Assembly: GCF_013304825.1 (NCBI RefSeq)
Contig: NZ_JAAWUO010000005.1
Location: forward strand, 98,226 to 162,225
Reading direction: 5' to 3'
DNA: 64,000 nt
Source of the DNA: Blautia schinkii
GTDB taxonomy: Bacteria; Bacillota; Clostridia; Lachnospirales; Lachnospiraceae
Shown here: positions 18,790 to 27,242 of the stretch, piece after piece
Layout of the letters: each line of letters begins with the position of its first letter
Numbering within the stretch: the first letter of the stretch is position 1
Notes under the pieces: model-generated
What the model saw: only the letters and a program-made list of their open reading frames with translations
Told to the model about the DNA's origin: nothing
Database searches by the model: none
Translations under genes and position numbers: made by a program

Positions 18790-19952
18790 TGTTCCAGTAT
18801 CATTGCCTGAATCCTATTGCTGAGAAGGGACTTAAACTTTTTGGCGACAATTACAAAAAAACAGAGAGTGCAGATCAGTGTGATGCTATTCTTGTAAGAA
18901 GTGCAAAAATGCACGATATGGAGCTTCCGAAGAGTGTTTGTGCAGTTGCACGTGCAGGTGCAGGTGTCAACAATATCCCGGTTAAAGAGTATGCAGAGAA
19001 AGGTGTTGTTGTATTCAACACACCTGGAGCAAATGCAAACGGCGTAAAAGAGCTTGTACTTGCAGGTATGCTGCTTGCATCCAGAGATATCGTTGGCGGC
19101 ATCGAGTGGGTTGCACAGGAGAAAGATAAAGAGCATATCGGCAAACTTGCCGAGAAGCAGAAAAAACAGTTCGCAGGCTGCGAGATTAGTGGCAAAAAGC
19201 TTGGTATCATCGGTCTTGGAGCAATCGGAGCCATGGTTGCCAATGCAGCATGCGGTCTTGGAATGGAAGTTTATGGCTATGATCCGTATCTTTCCATCGA
19301 TGCAGCATGGAACCTTTCCAGAACCATTAAACACAGCAAGAGCCTGGACGAGATTTACAGCCAGTGTGATTATATCACCATTCATGTTCCGCTTCTTGAC
19401 AGTACAAAGAAGATGATCAATAAAGAAGCTTTCGACAAGATGAAGGACGGAGTGGTTCTGCTGAATTTTGCAAGAGATCTTCTTGTTGATGAGGATGCGC
19501 TGATCGAGGCTGTAGAGAGCGGTAAGGTTAAGAAATATGTGACTGACTTTGCCAATGAGACAGTTGCAGGACGCGAAGGTATTCTGGTAACTCCGCATCT
19601 TGGTGCTTCTACTGAGGAGTCTGAGGAGAACTGTGCGGAGATGGCTGTGAAAGAGATCCGTGATTACCTTGAGAATGGTAATATCAGGAATTCTGTGAAT
19701 TATCCGAACTGTGATATGGGTACCTGTGTAGCTGTTGGAAGAATCTCTCTTGCACACAGCAACACACCGAATATGATCAGCCAGGTAACCAAGATCCTCG
19801 GATCTGAGGGACTGAACATTGCGGATATGACCAATAAGAGTAAAGGGGAGTTTGCTTATACTCTTATTGATCTTGAGAGTGCGGCTTCTGCGAAAGCACT
19901 TGATGAACTCAAGGAGATTGAGGGCATGTACAGGGTGCGTGTTGTTAAGTAA
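18789..19952 (+). CDS. serA: D-3-phosphoglycerate dehydrogenase
   Basis: First enzyme of serine synthesis, oxidising 3-phosphoglycerate with NAD+. The 387-residue form has a catalytic plus NAD domain with LGIIGLGAIGAMVANAA, the catalytic Arg in LLNFARDLLVDED, a conserved Glu, and His in TPHLGASTEESEENCAEMA. A short C-terminal ACT domain (about residues 315-387) ends IEGMYRVRVVK and could bind serine. It lacks the intervening domain of longer SerA types. It is the last gene of the operon, and a clear terminator follows. Confidence 0.95.
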   Translation: MFQYHCLNPIAEKGLKLFGDNYKKTESADQCDAILVRSAKMHDMELPKSVCAVARAGAGVNNIPVKEYAEKGVVVFNTPGANANGVKELVLAGMLLASRDIVGGIEWVAQEKDKEHIGKLAEKQKKQFAGCEISGKKLGIIGLGAIGAMVANAACGLGMEVYGYDPYLSIDAAWNLSRTIKHSKSLDEIYSQCDYITIHVPLLDSTKKMINKEAFDKMKDGVVLLNFARDLLVDEDALIEAVESGKVKKYVTDFANETVAGREGILVTPHLGASTEESEENCAEMAVKEIRDYLENGNIRNSVNYPNCDMGTCVAVGRISLAHSNTPNMISQVTKILGSEGLNIADMTNKSKGEFAYTLIDLESAASAKALDELKEIEGMYRVRVVK

Positions 19953-19985
19953 AGTAACAAGATTTTAGAATGATTTTTTGAAAAA

Positions 19986-20027
19986 TGCTGTGTTTCGTTT
20001 GTGGTGAACGGGATGCAGCGTTTTTTT
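19986..20027 (+). terminator. Terminator after serA
   Basis: GCTGTGTTTCGTT pairs with AACGGGATGCAGC (13 bp including G-T pairs), followed by seven T. Confidence 0.8.
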
Positions 20028-20036
20028 GGAAAAAAA

Positions 20037-20112
20037 TGAAAACCGCAAAGGAGCCGAGAGAAGTATGACTTGTAATTCCGAACGTCTTTCTCTCTCGCTC
20101 TTTTGCGGTTTT
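20037..20112 (-). terminator. Terminator of the sugar kinase gene
   Basis: AAAACCGCAAAGGAGC and its near-complement GCTCTTTTGCGGTTTT bracket a second arm pair (GAGAGAAG with CTTTCTCTC). T-rich sequence follows on the minus strand, so it ends the minus-strand kinase transcript. Confidence 0.75.
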
Positions 20113-20138
20113 CCTTAGCTTTTCAAGAACTGATAACT

Positions 20139-21110
20139 CTATTTGCGCAATGCGATGAAGTTAAGAATTTCATCCTTCTCAGGCATTACACGAAGAGCAC
20201 CCTTCTTGGTAGTGATAAGAGAAGCTGCTGCATTTGCAAAAGTAAGCAGCTCACAGAGATTCTCATCTGTGAGATCCTCAAGCCCGTGCTCCAGCACATA
20301 ATTCAATGTACTTGCACAGAAAGTATCTCCAGCACCAGTAGTTTCAATCGTATGCTCCTGAAGGAACGGAGCAGCTTCCACTTTACGTCCGCGATAGTAA
20401 GCTCTGCTTCCATCTTTACCCATGGTGATCAGAACAAGCGGAATATGATATTTCTCTTCGATCAGGGCAGCACCCTTATCATAATCAGTGGTGTCAAAGA
20501 GAAATTCCACTTCATTGTCAGAAATCTTCAGAACATCACATCTTTCCATTCCATATTCGATTTCTCTCCGTGCATCGTCAAGATCCTTCCAGAGAGGAGG
20601 ACGAAGATTTGGGTCGAAGGTGATGATACATCCGGCTTCTTTTGCCACATCAAGGGCATAACGGGTAGCTTCACGAACTCCCTCATGAGTAGAAGAAAGA
20701 GTACCGAAATGGAAAATTCTGGAATTGCGGATCAGATCAGCATCCACATCATCCTTGGTAAGCATCATATCAGCACCCGGATTACGGTAAAAAGAGAAAT
20801 CACGATCTCCATCCGGATAAGTATGTACAAAAGCAAGAGTTGTATGCACTTCATCATCCATAACAAGATTTCTGGTATCGATTCCACATTCTTCGACAGC
20901 ACTTTTAAGCTGTTTGCCAAACATATCATTACCTACTTTTCCGATAAAGGCAGTCTTTTTACCAAGACGGTTCAGCATGGCAAGAACATTGCACGGAGCC
21001 CCACCAGGATTGGCCTCGAAAGTTGGATTTCCCTGGGAACTTTCGCCGTTTTCTGTAAAGTCGATCAGAAGCTCGCCGAGAGCTGTTACATCATACAGTC
21101 TGTTTTCCAT
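20139..21110 (-). CDS. PfkB family carbohydrate kinase, probably fructokinase
   Basis: ATP-dependent sugar kinase of 323 residues. PfkB signatures are visible: the N-terminal TALGELLIDFT, the substrate motif NPGGAPCNVLAMLNRLG, and the catalytic GAGDTFCASTLNYVLEHG with Asp as general base. The GELLIDF plus GGAPCNVA combination is usual in fructokinases, so fructose is the likely substrate; other ketoses are possible. The ATG at 21110 is preceded by CAGGAGG. It is alone on its strand, divergent from the GlgB-like gene. A LacI-type dyad in the shared upstream region suggests sugar control. Confidence 0.88.
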   Translation of the reverse strand: MENRLYDVTALGELLIDFTENGESSQGNPTFEANPGGAPCNVLAMLNRLGKKTAFIGKVGNDMFGKQLKSAVEECGIDTRNLVMDDEVHTTLAFVHTYPDGDRDFSFYRNPGADMMLTKDDVDADLIRNSRIFHFGTLSSTHEGVREATRYALDVAKEAGCIITFDPNLRPPLWKDLDDARREIEYGMERCDVLKISDNEVEFLFDTTDYDKGAALIEEKYHIPLVLITMGKDGSRAYYRGRKVEAAPFLQEHTIETTGAGDTFCASTLNYVLEHGLEDLTDENLCELLTFANAAASLITTKKGALRVMPEKDEILNFIALRK

Positions 21111-21160
21111 TTATGTTTCCTCCTGATAATTTTATTATGTGCTTCATATTTCTGGTTCAT

Positions 21161-21189
21161 ATTATAATCGCTGAAAGTGGTTTTGGGAA
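21161..21189 (-). promoter_or_regulatory. Sigma-A type promoter for the sugar kinase
   Basis: On the minus strand TTCCCA (21184-21189) and TATAAT (21161-21166) are 17 bases apart. The -10 box is perfect and the -35 box poor, as often seen at regulated promoters. Confidence 0.55.
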
Positions 21190-21214
21190 GAACCAAATTC
21201 ATTTATTTTCTATT

Positions 21215-21230
21215 CTGTTACCGGTTACTT
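21215..21230. promoter_or_regulatory. Candidate LacI-family operator
   Basis: CTGTTACCGGTTACTT is a near palindrome around CCGG. It resembles the ATGTTACCnGTAACAT operators used by GntR-type LacI-family repressors. It lies 26 bases upstream of the kinase -35 box, in the region shared with the divergent GlgB-like gene. Confidence 0.4.
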
Positions 21231-21331
21231 GTATATTTTTTTGCGAAGATTAATGATGGTAATCTTTATTTTTCTGTAAAAAAGTGATAAACTGAGTCTA
21301 TAAAACAACAAAAATGACGGAGGAGACGATT

Positions 21332-23731
21332 ATGGCTGATAAAGCGTATGAATATATGGATTGGCCCCGAATCGAGGCAATTGTTTATGGTGAGGAAGCT
21401 GCGCCAAGGGATGTGATGCAGCCCAGGGTGACGGAAGACGGTGTGCTGATCCAGGGATTTTTTCCGGGAACAGAAGCAGCGGAAGTATTAGTTGGAAAAA
21501 AAGTCTATCCAATGACACTGGAAGATGAAGCGGGATATTATGCAGTGATGATCCCTCTGAAAAGAATTCCGGAATATCGCTTCCGCGTAACAAGAGGAAA
21601 CATGAAGGAAACTTTTTATGATGCATATGAATGTCCTTGCCAGATTACAGAAGAAGAGGAGAAAGCCTTCTGTGCAGGTGTTTATTACAAAGCTTATCAG
21701 AAGCTGGGTGCGCATCCTGGGAACTGCGGTGGTGTACAGGGAACCTATTTTGCTGTCTGGGCACCGAATGCGATACGTGTCAGTGTAGTGGGAGATTTTG
21801 ACAGATGGGATGGACGGCGTCTGCCAATGCACCGCATGCCAATGTCAGGTATCTTTGAACTGTTTGTTCCGGGAGTGAAGGCAGGAAGTGCTTATCAATA
21901 TGAGATCAAAGTCAAAGGAGGGAATATCCGGCGAAAATCAGATCCCTATGGAAACGGTACGCAGGAACCGCCTTCCGTGATCTCCGTTGTGACAGAGCTG
22001 GGAGATTTTTCCTGGCAGGATGATGTGTGGATGAAGGAACGTGTAAAATATGAAAGCCGCGAAATTCCGGTATCTGTTTATGAGACAGATATCACTGCAT
22101 GGAAAAATAACATTGATTTTGTAAATTTCGTAAAAGAAACCGGCTATACACATGTGGAATTACATCCGGTCATGGAATATCTGGATCAGAAATCAGGTGG
22201 TTATTCTACTTCTGCATACTATTCTGTGACAACACGTTTTGGTACAGTAGAGGATTTCCGCGTACTTGTGGAGGAACTCCATCAGGCCGGGATCGGTGTG
22301 ATACTTGACTGGGCACCTGCACAGTTCCCGCGTTTTGATGCAGGACTTGAGAAGTTTGACGGAACACCGCTTTATGAAGTGCAGGATCCGGCTATGGCTG
22401 TGCATCCGATGTGGGGAACCATGCTTTATAATTACGGAAGCCCGATGGTGAGAAATTTTCTGCTGTCCAATGCGTTTTTCTGGCTGGATGAATTTCATGT
22501 GGACGGATTCCGTCTGGATGATGTGGATGCCATGCTGTATCTGGATTTCGGAAGGGAGGCAGGCCAGTGGACTCCTAATATCTATGGTTCCGGTGAGAAT
22601 CTTCAGGCACTGGAATTTATCAAGCATCTGAATTCCATTGTAAAGAAACGGAATCCGGGGGTTCTTATGATCGCTCAGGAGGATGGTTTATGGCCGCAGC
22701 TTACAGACAGTGTGGAGAATGATCATCCTGGCTTTGATTATAAATGGAGCGGTGGATGGACAAGGGATCTTCTCACATATATGGAAACAGAGCCTGTGAG
22801 GAGACATGAGCATTATGACCAGATGACTCTTTCCATGATGTATGCCTACAGTGAACATTATGTACTTACCCTGGGAAAAAGGGACGTAGGTACTACCGCT
22901 GAATTTCTGGAAAAACTTCCGGGAACTCTGAAAGAGAAAAACGCACAGCTACGTGAAGCATATGCTTATCTTATCCTTCATCCGGGAATAAAGATGACTG
23001 CACCGGATTCTGATATCCAGCCGGAGCTGAAAGAGTACATTCATGATCTGAATGAGCTTTACAGAACAAATCCAGCACTGTATGCAATGGATGGTAATTC
23101 TGACGGTTTTGAATGGATCCGGTTTACAGATTCTGATGAGAATATCGTTGCATTTTTGAGAAAAACAGAGAAGCCGGAGGAAACCCTTCTTGCAGTGTGC
23201 AATTTCTCACCGGTTTCCTACGACAGCTATCAGGTGGGAGTTCCTTTTAAAGGAAAATATAAGGAAATCTTAAACAGCGATAGCGGAAAATATGGCGGCA
23301 AGGGTGTGGTAAATGTCAGGGCAAAGTCTTGTGCAGATACAGAATGTGACAACCGTGAATATTCTCTGAAACTGAAACTTCCGGCATATGGTGTGGCTGT
23401 ATTCATCTGTACACCTGAGAAGAAAACAGTGCAGAGAAAAACATCAAAAGCACCAAAACACACAAAAGAAGATAAAAAAATTGTAAAGACTGCATCCGGA
23501 AAAAGCAGAACAACAAAGAGATCCAATGCAAAAATACCGAAATCCAGATCAAAAGCATCAGTTCCGAAAATCCCGGAAAGAAATATGAAGCAGAAAGCAG
23601 ATATGAGATCAGCGGAGAAAACGGCAGAAAAAACAGTAACCAGTGCAGTGAAAAGAGTCAGGGAAACAGCAGCAGAAACAACATCAGCAGTAAAAGATGC
23701 AGTAAAGAAAGTAACCTCCAGAAAGAAATGA
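21332..23731 (+). CDS. GlgB-like GH13 protein with degraded active site and a basic tail
   Basis: A 799-residue protein with the layout of glycogen branching enzyme (GlgB): an N-terminal domain, a CBM48 module (GTYFAVWAPNAIRVSVVGDF, about residues 135-230) and a GH13_9 barrel. Against E. coli GlgB the nucleophile is kept (Asp396 in FRLDDVDAML), but the acid Glu458 is Gln449 (IAQEDG), His525-Asp526 are Lys516-Arg517 (LTLGKRDVG), His340 is Gln331 (DWAPAQFP), and the MGNEFAQ loop is missing. It is therefore probably inactive as a branching enzyme. The last 105 residues or so are a Lys/Arg/Ser/Thr/Ala tail like histone H1, with no fixed domain. The ATG at 21332 has GGAGGAG 6 bases upstream. It may bind glucan as a scaffold or regulator. 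Confidence 0.8.
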   Translation: MADKAYEYMDWPRIEAIVYGEEAAPRDVMQPRVTEDGVLIQGFFPGTEAAEVLVGKKVYPMTLEDEAGYYAVMIPLKRIPEYRFRVTRGNMKETFYDAYECPCQITEEEEKAFCAGVYYKAYQKLGAHPGNCGGVQGTYFAVWAPNAIRVSVVGDFDRWDGRRLPMHRMPMSGIFELFVPGVKAGSAYQYEIKVKGGNIRRKSDPYGNGTQEPPSVISVVTELGDFSWQDDVWMKERVKYESREIPVSVYETDITAWKNNIDFVNFVKETGYTHVELHPVMEYLDQKSGGYSTSAYYSVTTRFGTVEDFRVLVEELHQAGIGVILDWAPAQFPRFDAGLEKFDGTPLYEVQDPAMAVHPMWGTMLYNYGSPMVRNFLLSNAFFWLDEFHVDGFRLDDVDAMLYLDFGREAGQWTPNIYGSGENLQALEFIKHLNSIVKKRNPGVLMIAQEDGLWPQLTDSVENDHPGFDYKWSGGWTRDLLTYMETEPVRRHEHYDQMTLSMMYAYSEHYVLTLGKRDVGTTAEFLEKLPGTLKEKNAQLREAYAYLILHPGIKMTAPDSDIQPELKEYIHDLNELYRTNPALYAMDGNSDGFEWIRFTDSDENIVAFLRKTEKPEETLLAVCNFSPVSYDSYQVGVPFKGKYKEILNSDSGKYGGKGVVNVRAKSCADTECDNREYSLKLKLPAYGVAVFICTPEKKTVQRKTSKAPKHTKEDKKIVKTASGKSRTTKRSNAKIPKSRSKASVPKIPERNMKQKADMRSAEKTAEKTVTSAVKRVRETAAETTSAVKDAVKKVTSRKK

Positions 23732-23766
23732 TGGCGAAATAATCTGGCAAGATTCTGGAAAAACAC

Positions 23767-23794
23767 TTGCATTTTTTATAAAATCAGGTATAAT
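23767..23794 (+). promoter_or_regulatory. Sigma-A promoter of tRNA-Thr
   Basis: TTGCAT (23767-23772) and TATAAT (23789-23794) with 16-base spacing, about 20 bases before the tRNA. Confidence 0.8.
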
Positions 23795-23814
23795 ATCAGT
23801 TGTGTTTATCACAG

Positions 23815-23887
23815 GCTGGAATAGCTCAGTCGGTAGAGCACTTCACTCGTAATGAAGGGGTCGTGAGTTCGAGTCTCATTTCCAGCT
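23815..23887 (+). tRNA. tRNA-Thr (CGT anticodon)
   Basis: A complete cloverleaf: acceptor GCTGGAA/TTCCAGC, D arm with AGCTCAGTCGGTAGAGC, anticodon stem CTTCA/TGAAG with loop CTCGTAA (anticodon CGT, reading ACG), and T arm with GAGTTCGAGTCTC. The CCA end is not encoded, so the cca product nearby must add it. Confidence 0.97.
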
Positions 23888-23900
23888 TAACTGATAGGAG

Positions 23901-23939
23901 ATCCGGTATCTTTGAGAAAGTCAGGGATACCGGGTTTTT
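23901..23939 (+). terminator. Terminator after tRNA-Thr
   Basis: CCGGTATC and GATACCGG form a perfect 8-bp stem, followed by GTTTTTC. Confidence 0.85.
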
Positions 23940-23976
23940 CGTATAAAAAGAAGAAGTAAATCCTTGATCTTTGGGG

Positions 23977-24005
23977 TTGACATTGTCGGGATTTTCGCCT
24001 AAAAT
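23977..24005 (+). promoter_or_regulatory. Consensus promoter of the proS T-box transcript
   Basis: TTGACA (23977-23982) and TAAAAT (24000-24005) with 17-base spacing: a near-perfect sigma-A promoter directly ahead of the T-box leader. Confidence 0.88.
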
Positions 24006-24011
24006 GGACGA

Positions 24012-24269
24012 AGATACGGCGATGATGAGAATAGTACACAGGGATATGTCGCAGAGAGGGATTCCCAGCTGATGAGAGTCAGATGGTGGTGTGAGAGTCC
24101 TGTCAGGTTAACTGTGGAACCGGCCTCGGAGCTCTGCGTGATTGAAGCGTGGCGTGTGTTTCCGGCGTTAACGGGTATTGAGAGAGCAGCTTTTTCGGCT
24201 GTTAACTGGGGTGGTACCGCCGAAGTCATTCGGTCCCTTGTGAGGGATTCGGAGGGCTTATTTTTTTGT
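24012..24269 (+). promoter_or_regulatory. T-box riboswitch controlling proS
   Basis: The leader holds the canonical T-box TGGGGTGGTACCGC at 24207-24220. Stem I elements include AGTA near 24033 and GCAGAGAGG near 24051 pairing with CTCTGC near 24132. A terminator (TCCCT/AGGGA with flanking CCGAA/TTCGG) ends in seven T at 24261-24267. The UGGU of the T-box bulge would pair with the ACCA end of uncharged tRNA-Pro. Candidate proline specifier codons are CCG at 24120 or CCT at 24124. Uncharged tRNA-Pro should favour the antiterminator and proS expression. Bases 24270-24398 are leader with no further gene. Confidence 0.93.
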
Positions 24270-24398
24270 CCGTAAAACGGGACTGTGATATGATGTACGG
24301 TTTATGGGATGGAAGAGTGGCCGGATGGATTCCGGATTATTGGCGGCTGGGCAGCAGTCGGCGATTTGTTTTAGATCACAAGAAAAAGGAGATTTATC

Positions 24399-25838
24399 AT
24401 GGCAAAAGAAAAGAAATTAGTACAGGCCATCACGTCTATGGATGAGGATTTTGCTCAGTGGTATACAGACGTTGTTAAGAAGGCTGAGCTTTGCGGCTAT
24501 ACAAGTGTTAAAGGATGTATGGCGATCAAACCGGCAGGTTATGCGATCTGGGAGAATATCCAGCATGAGCTTGACCGCAGATTTAAAGAAACCGGCGTAG
24601 AGAATGTTTACATGCCGATCTTTATCCCGGAGTCTCTTCTTGATAAAGAAAAGGATCATGTAGAAGGTTTTGCTCCGGAGGTTGCATGGGTTACTCATGG
24701 CGGTCTTGATCCGCTTCAGGAGAGACTTTGTGTGCGTCCGACTTCTGAGACTCTGTTCTGCGATTTCTATCAGAAAGAAATCCAGTCCCACAGAGATCTT
24801 CCGAAGGTATATAATCAGTGGTGCTCTGTTGTCCGCTGGGAGAAAACAACACGTCCGTTCCTTCGTTCCAGAGAGTTTCTGTGGCAGGAAGGACATACAG
24901 CACATGCAACAGCTGAGGAAGCTGAACAGCGTACCATCCAGATGCTGAATATCTATGCAGATTTCTGTGAGGAAGTTCTCGCAATTCCGGTTATCAAAGG
25001 CCAGAAGACAGATAAAGAGAAATTTGCAGGTGCTGAGGCTACTTATACTATTGAGTCCCTGATGCACGATGGAAAAGCTCTTCAGTCCGGTACAAGCCAT
25101 AACTTCGGAGATGGTTTTGCGAAAGCATTCGGAATCCAGTACACAGATAAAGACAACACACTGAAATATGTTCACCAGACATCCTGGGGAATGACAACAC
25201 GTATGATCGGTGCCATCATCATGGTACACGGCGATAACAGCGGTCTTGTTCTTCCTCCGAGAATTGCTCCGGTGCAGACTGTGATCATTCCGATCCAGCA
25301 GCGTAAAGAGGGCGTTATGGAGAAAGCCGATGAGCTTCTTGCAGCACTGAAAGCAGCAGGAATCCGTGCAAAAGTTGACGCTACAGACAAGAGCCCGGGA
25401 TTCAAATTCGCTGAGCAGGAGATGCGTGGTATTCCGATTCGTGTTGAGTGCGGACCGAAAGATATTGAGAACGGTCAGGCAGTTCTCTGCAGAAGAGATA
25501 CCCGTGAGAAATATACAGTATCCTTCGAGGAGCTTGCAGATAAGGTAAAAGAGCTTCTGGATACTATTCAGCATGATATGCTGGAGCGCGCACGTGCACA
25601 CAGAGAGTCACATACTTACGTAGCAAAGAATTATGAAGAGTTCGGCGAGATCATCAACAGCAAGCCAGGCTTTATCAAAGCTATGTGGTGCGGCGACCGT
25701 GCATGCGAGGACAAGATCAAAGAAGATTTCCAGGCAACATCCAGATGTATGCCATTTGAGCAGGAGCAGTTAAGCGATGTTTGCGTATGCTGCGGAAAAC
25801 CGGCTAAGAAGATGGTTTACTGGGGACGTGCATATTAA
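24399..25838 (+). CDS. proS: Prolyl-tRNA synthetase, short eukaryote/archaea-like type
   Basis: Charges tRNA-Pro with proline. At 479 residues it is the short type without the bacterial INS editing domain. Class II motifs are visible: [19 protein letters not shown] (motif 1 region), [19 protein letters not shown] and the motif 2 [20 protein letters not shown], then [19 protein letters not shown] (motif 3). The anticodon-binding domain follows, and a C-terminal domain holds four cysteines (CGDRACEDK and [10 protein letters not shown]) before the conserved terminal Tyr. With no editing domain, a separate YbaK/ProXp-type protein may be needed elsewhere. AAGGAG precedes the ATG. T-box controlled. 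Confidence 0.97.
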   Translation: MAKEKKLVQAITSMDEDFAQWYTDVVKKAELCGYTSVKGCMAIKPAGYAIWENIQHELDRRFKETGVENVYMPIFIPESLLDKEKDHVEGFAPEVAWVTHGGLDPLQERLCVRPTSETLFCDFYQKEIQSHRDLPKVYNQWCSVVRWEKTTRPFLRSREFLWQEGHTAHATAEEAEQRTIQMLNIYADFCEEVLAIPVIKGQKTDKEKFAGAEATYTIESLMHDGKALQSGTSHNFGDGFAKAFGIQYTDKDNTLKYVHQTSWGMTTRMIGAIIMVHGDNSGLVLPPRIAPVQTVIIPIQQRKEGVMEKADELLAALKAAGIRAKVDATDKSPGFKFAEQEMRGIPIRVECGPKDIENGQAVLCRRDTREKYTVSFEELADKVKELLDTIQHDMLERARAHRESHTYVAKNYEEFGEIINSKPGFIKAMWCGDRACEDKIKEDFQATSRCMPFEQEQLSDVCVCCGKPAKKMVYWGRAY

Positions 25839-25842
25839 ATTT

Positions 25843-27183
25843 ATGACAATAAATATACCACAAAAGGCAGCACAGATCCTGCGTACGTTGAATGCTGCCG
25901 GCTATGAGGCCTACGTTGTCGGTGGCTGCGTCCGGGATTCCATGCTGAGCAGAGTGCCGGGAGACTGGGACATCACAACCTCCGCACTTCCGGAGCAGGT
26001 GAAGGAACTTTTTCACAGAACCGTGGACACAGGGATCCAGCATGGAACCGTAACAGTGATGATGGATAAAGAAGGCTTCGAGGTGACAACCTACCGTGTG
26101 GACGGAGAATATCATGATGGCCGCCATCCGGATGCAGTGACATTTACCAGAAGCCTTGAGGAAGATCTTAAGAGAAGAGATTTTACCATCAACGCAATGG
26201 CTTATCATCCGGAACATGGACTGGTGGATCTGTTTGGCGGAATGGAAGATATTGATCAGAAGATCATCCGCTGTGTGGGAAATCCGGTGGAGCGTTTTAC
26301 AGAAGATGCCCTTCGGATGCTCCGCGCAGTACGCTTTTCTGCACAGCTTGGTTTTACAGTGGAGGAGAATACGAAGGCGGCACTGGCGCGAATGGCAGGA
26401 AACCTGGAGCATGTCAGCGCAGAACGTATCCAGACAGAGCTTGTGAAGCTGCTGGTATCCGATCATCCGGACTATCTTCGCACAGCATGGGAGACAGGCC
26501 TGACCCGGGAATTTCTTCCGGAATTTGATGCCTGTATGGAGACAAAGCAGAACACTCCGCATCATTGCTATACAGTGGGTGAGCACATTCTGAAAAGCCT
26601 TACAGAGATTGAAAATGACCGGCTTCTCCGTATCACCATGCTTCTTCACGACATTGCGAAACCTGTTGTGAAAAAGACTGATGAGAACGGTAGAGACCAC
26701 TTCAAGACTCATGGACCGGCAGGCGAGAAGCTGGCAGGAAAGATCCTGCGCCGACTGAAATTTGACAATGCAACAATTCGAAACACCTGTCGCCTGATCC
26801 GGTACCATGATCTTCGCCCGACTCCGTCAGCTGAGGATGTGAGAAGATCCGTGAACCTTATTGGAGAGGAGCTTTTTCCACTGTATCTGAAAGTACAGAG
26901 GGCAGATCTTTTATCACAGAGTATGTATAAAAGAGAGGAAAAGCTGGCACGTCTGAACGGCGTGACAGAAACTTATCAGGAGATCCTTAAAAGAGGCGAG
27001 TGTACATCTCTGAAGACCCTGGCAGTCACCGGAAAAGATTTGATAAATGCCGGACACCCGGCAGGACCGGAACTGGGAGATCTTCTGGAAAAGCTTCTTG
27101 ACAGTGTATTGGAAGATCCTTCCCTTAATACAAAAGAAAAACTTCTTGAAGCAGCAGAAAAAGATAGCATAAAAACCGAATAG
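25843..27183 (+). CDS. cca: CCA tRNA nucleotidyltransferase with HD domain
   Basis: Adds or repairs the 3' CCA of tRNAs. The 446-residue product has the class II nucleotidyltransferase motif YVVGGCVRDSMLSRVPGDWD (GG and DxD metal ligands), the NTP-template region RRDFTINAMAYHP with ERFTEDALRMLRAVRFSAQL, and a C-terminal HD domain (LLHDIAKPVV) that may act as a phosphatase or phosphodiesterase. The ATG at 25843 lies 4 bases after the proS stop without a strong ribosome site of its own, so it is probably coupled to proS. Both tRNA genes in this window lack an encoded CCA, which fits the need for it. Confidence 0.94.
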   Translation: MTINIPQKAAQILRTLNAAGYEAYVVGGCVRDSMLSRVPGDWDITTSALPEQVKELFHRTVDTGIQHGTVTVMMDKEGFEVTTYRVDGEYHDGRHPDAVTFTRSLEEDLKRRDFTINAMAYHPEHGLVDLFGGMEDIDQKIIRCVGNPVERFTEDALRMLRAVRFSAQLGFTVEENTKAALARMAGNLEHVSAERIQTELVKLLVSDHPDYLRTAWETGLTREFLPEFDACMETKQNTPHHCYTVGEHILKSLTEIENDRLLRITMLLHDIAKPVVKKTDENGRDHFKTHGPAGEKLAGKILRRLKFDNATIRNTCRLIRYHDLRPTPSAEDVRRSVNLIGEELFPLYLKVQRADLLSQSMYKREEKLARLNGVTETYQEILKRGECTSLKTLAVTGKDLINAGHPAGPELGDLLEKLLDSVLEDPSLNTKEKLLEAAEKDSIKTE

Positions 27184-27190
27184 AATAACA

Positions 27191-27240
27191 AATTTCCCCC
27201 CTGCATAAGATAGAACGTAAAATAAGGCAGGGGGGAAATT
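27191..27240 (+). repeat. Perfect 14-bp inverted repeat covering the cotS-like ribosome site
   Basis: AATTTCCCCCCTGC (27191-27204) and GCAGGGGGGAAATT (27227-27240) are perfect complements around a 22-base loop. The right arm is the ribosome site (GGGGGG) of the next gene, whose TTG start is at 27243. The loop begins with CATAAGATA (27204-27212), which fits the CATAnnnTA -10 box of sigma-K promoters, with ACA at 27188-27190 as a possible -35. No T run follows on the plus strand, so it is not a standard terminator. Confidence 0.8.
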
Positions 27241-27242
27241 GT

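Noticed and set aside
20103..21167. 354-codon plus-strand open frame opposite the sugar kinase
   Set aside because: Shadow frame; the kinase motifs are on the minus strand and the frame starts within the kinase terminator.
24270..24398. Second regulatory RNA between the T-box terminator and proS
   Set aside because: Some G/C dyads exist, but no known motif or terminator is visible.
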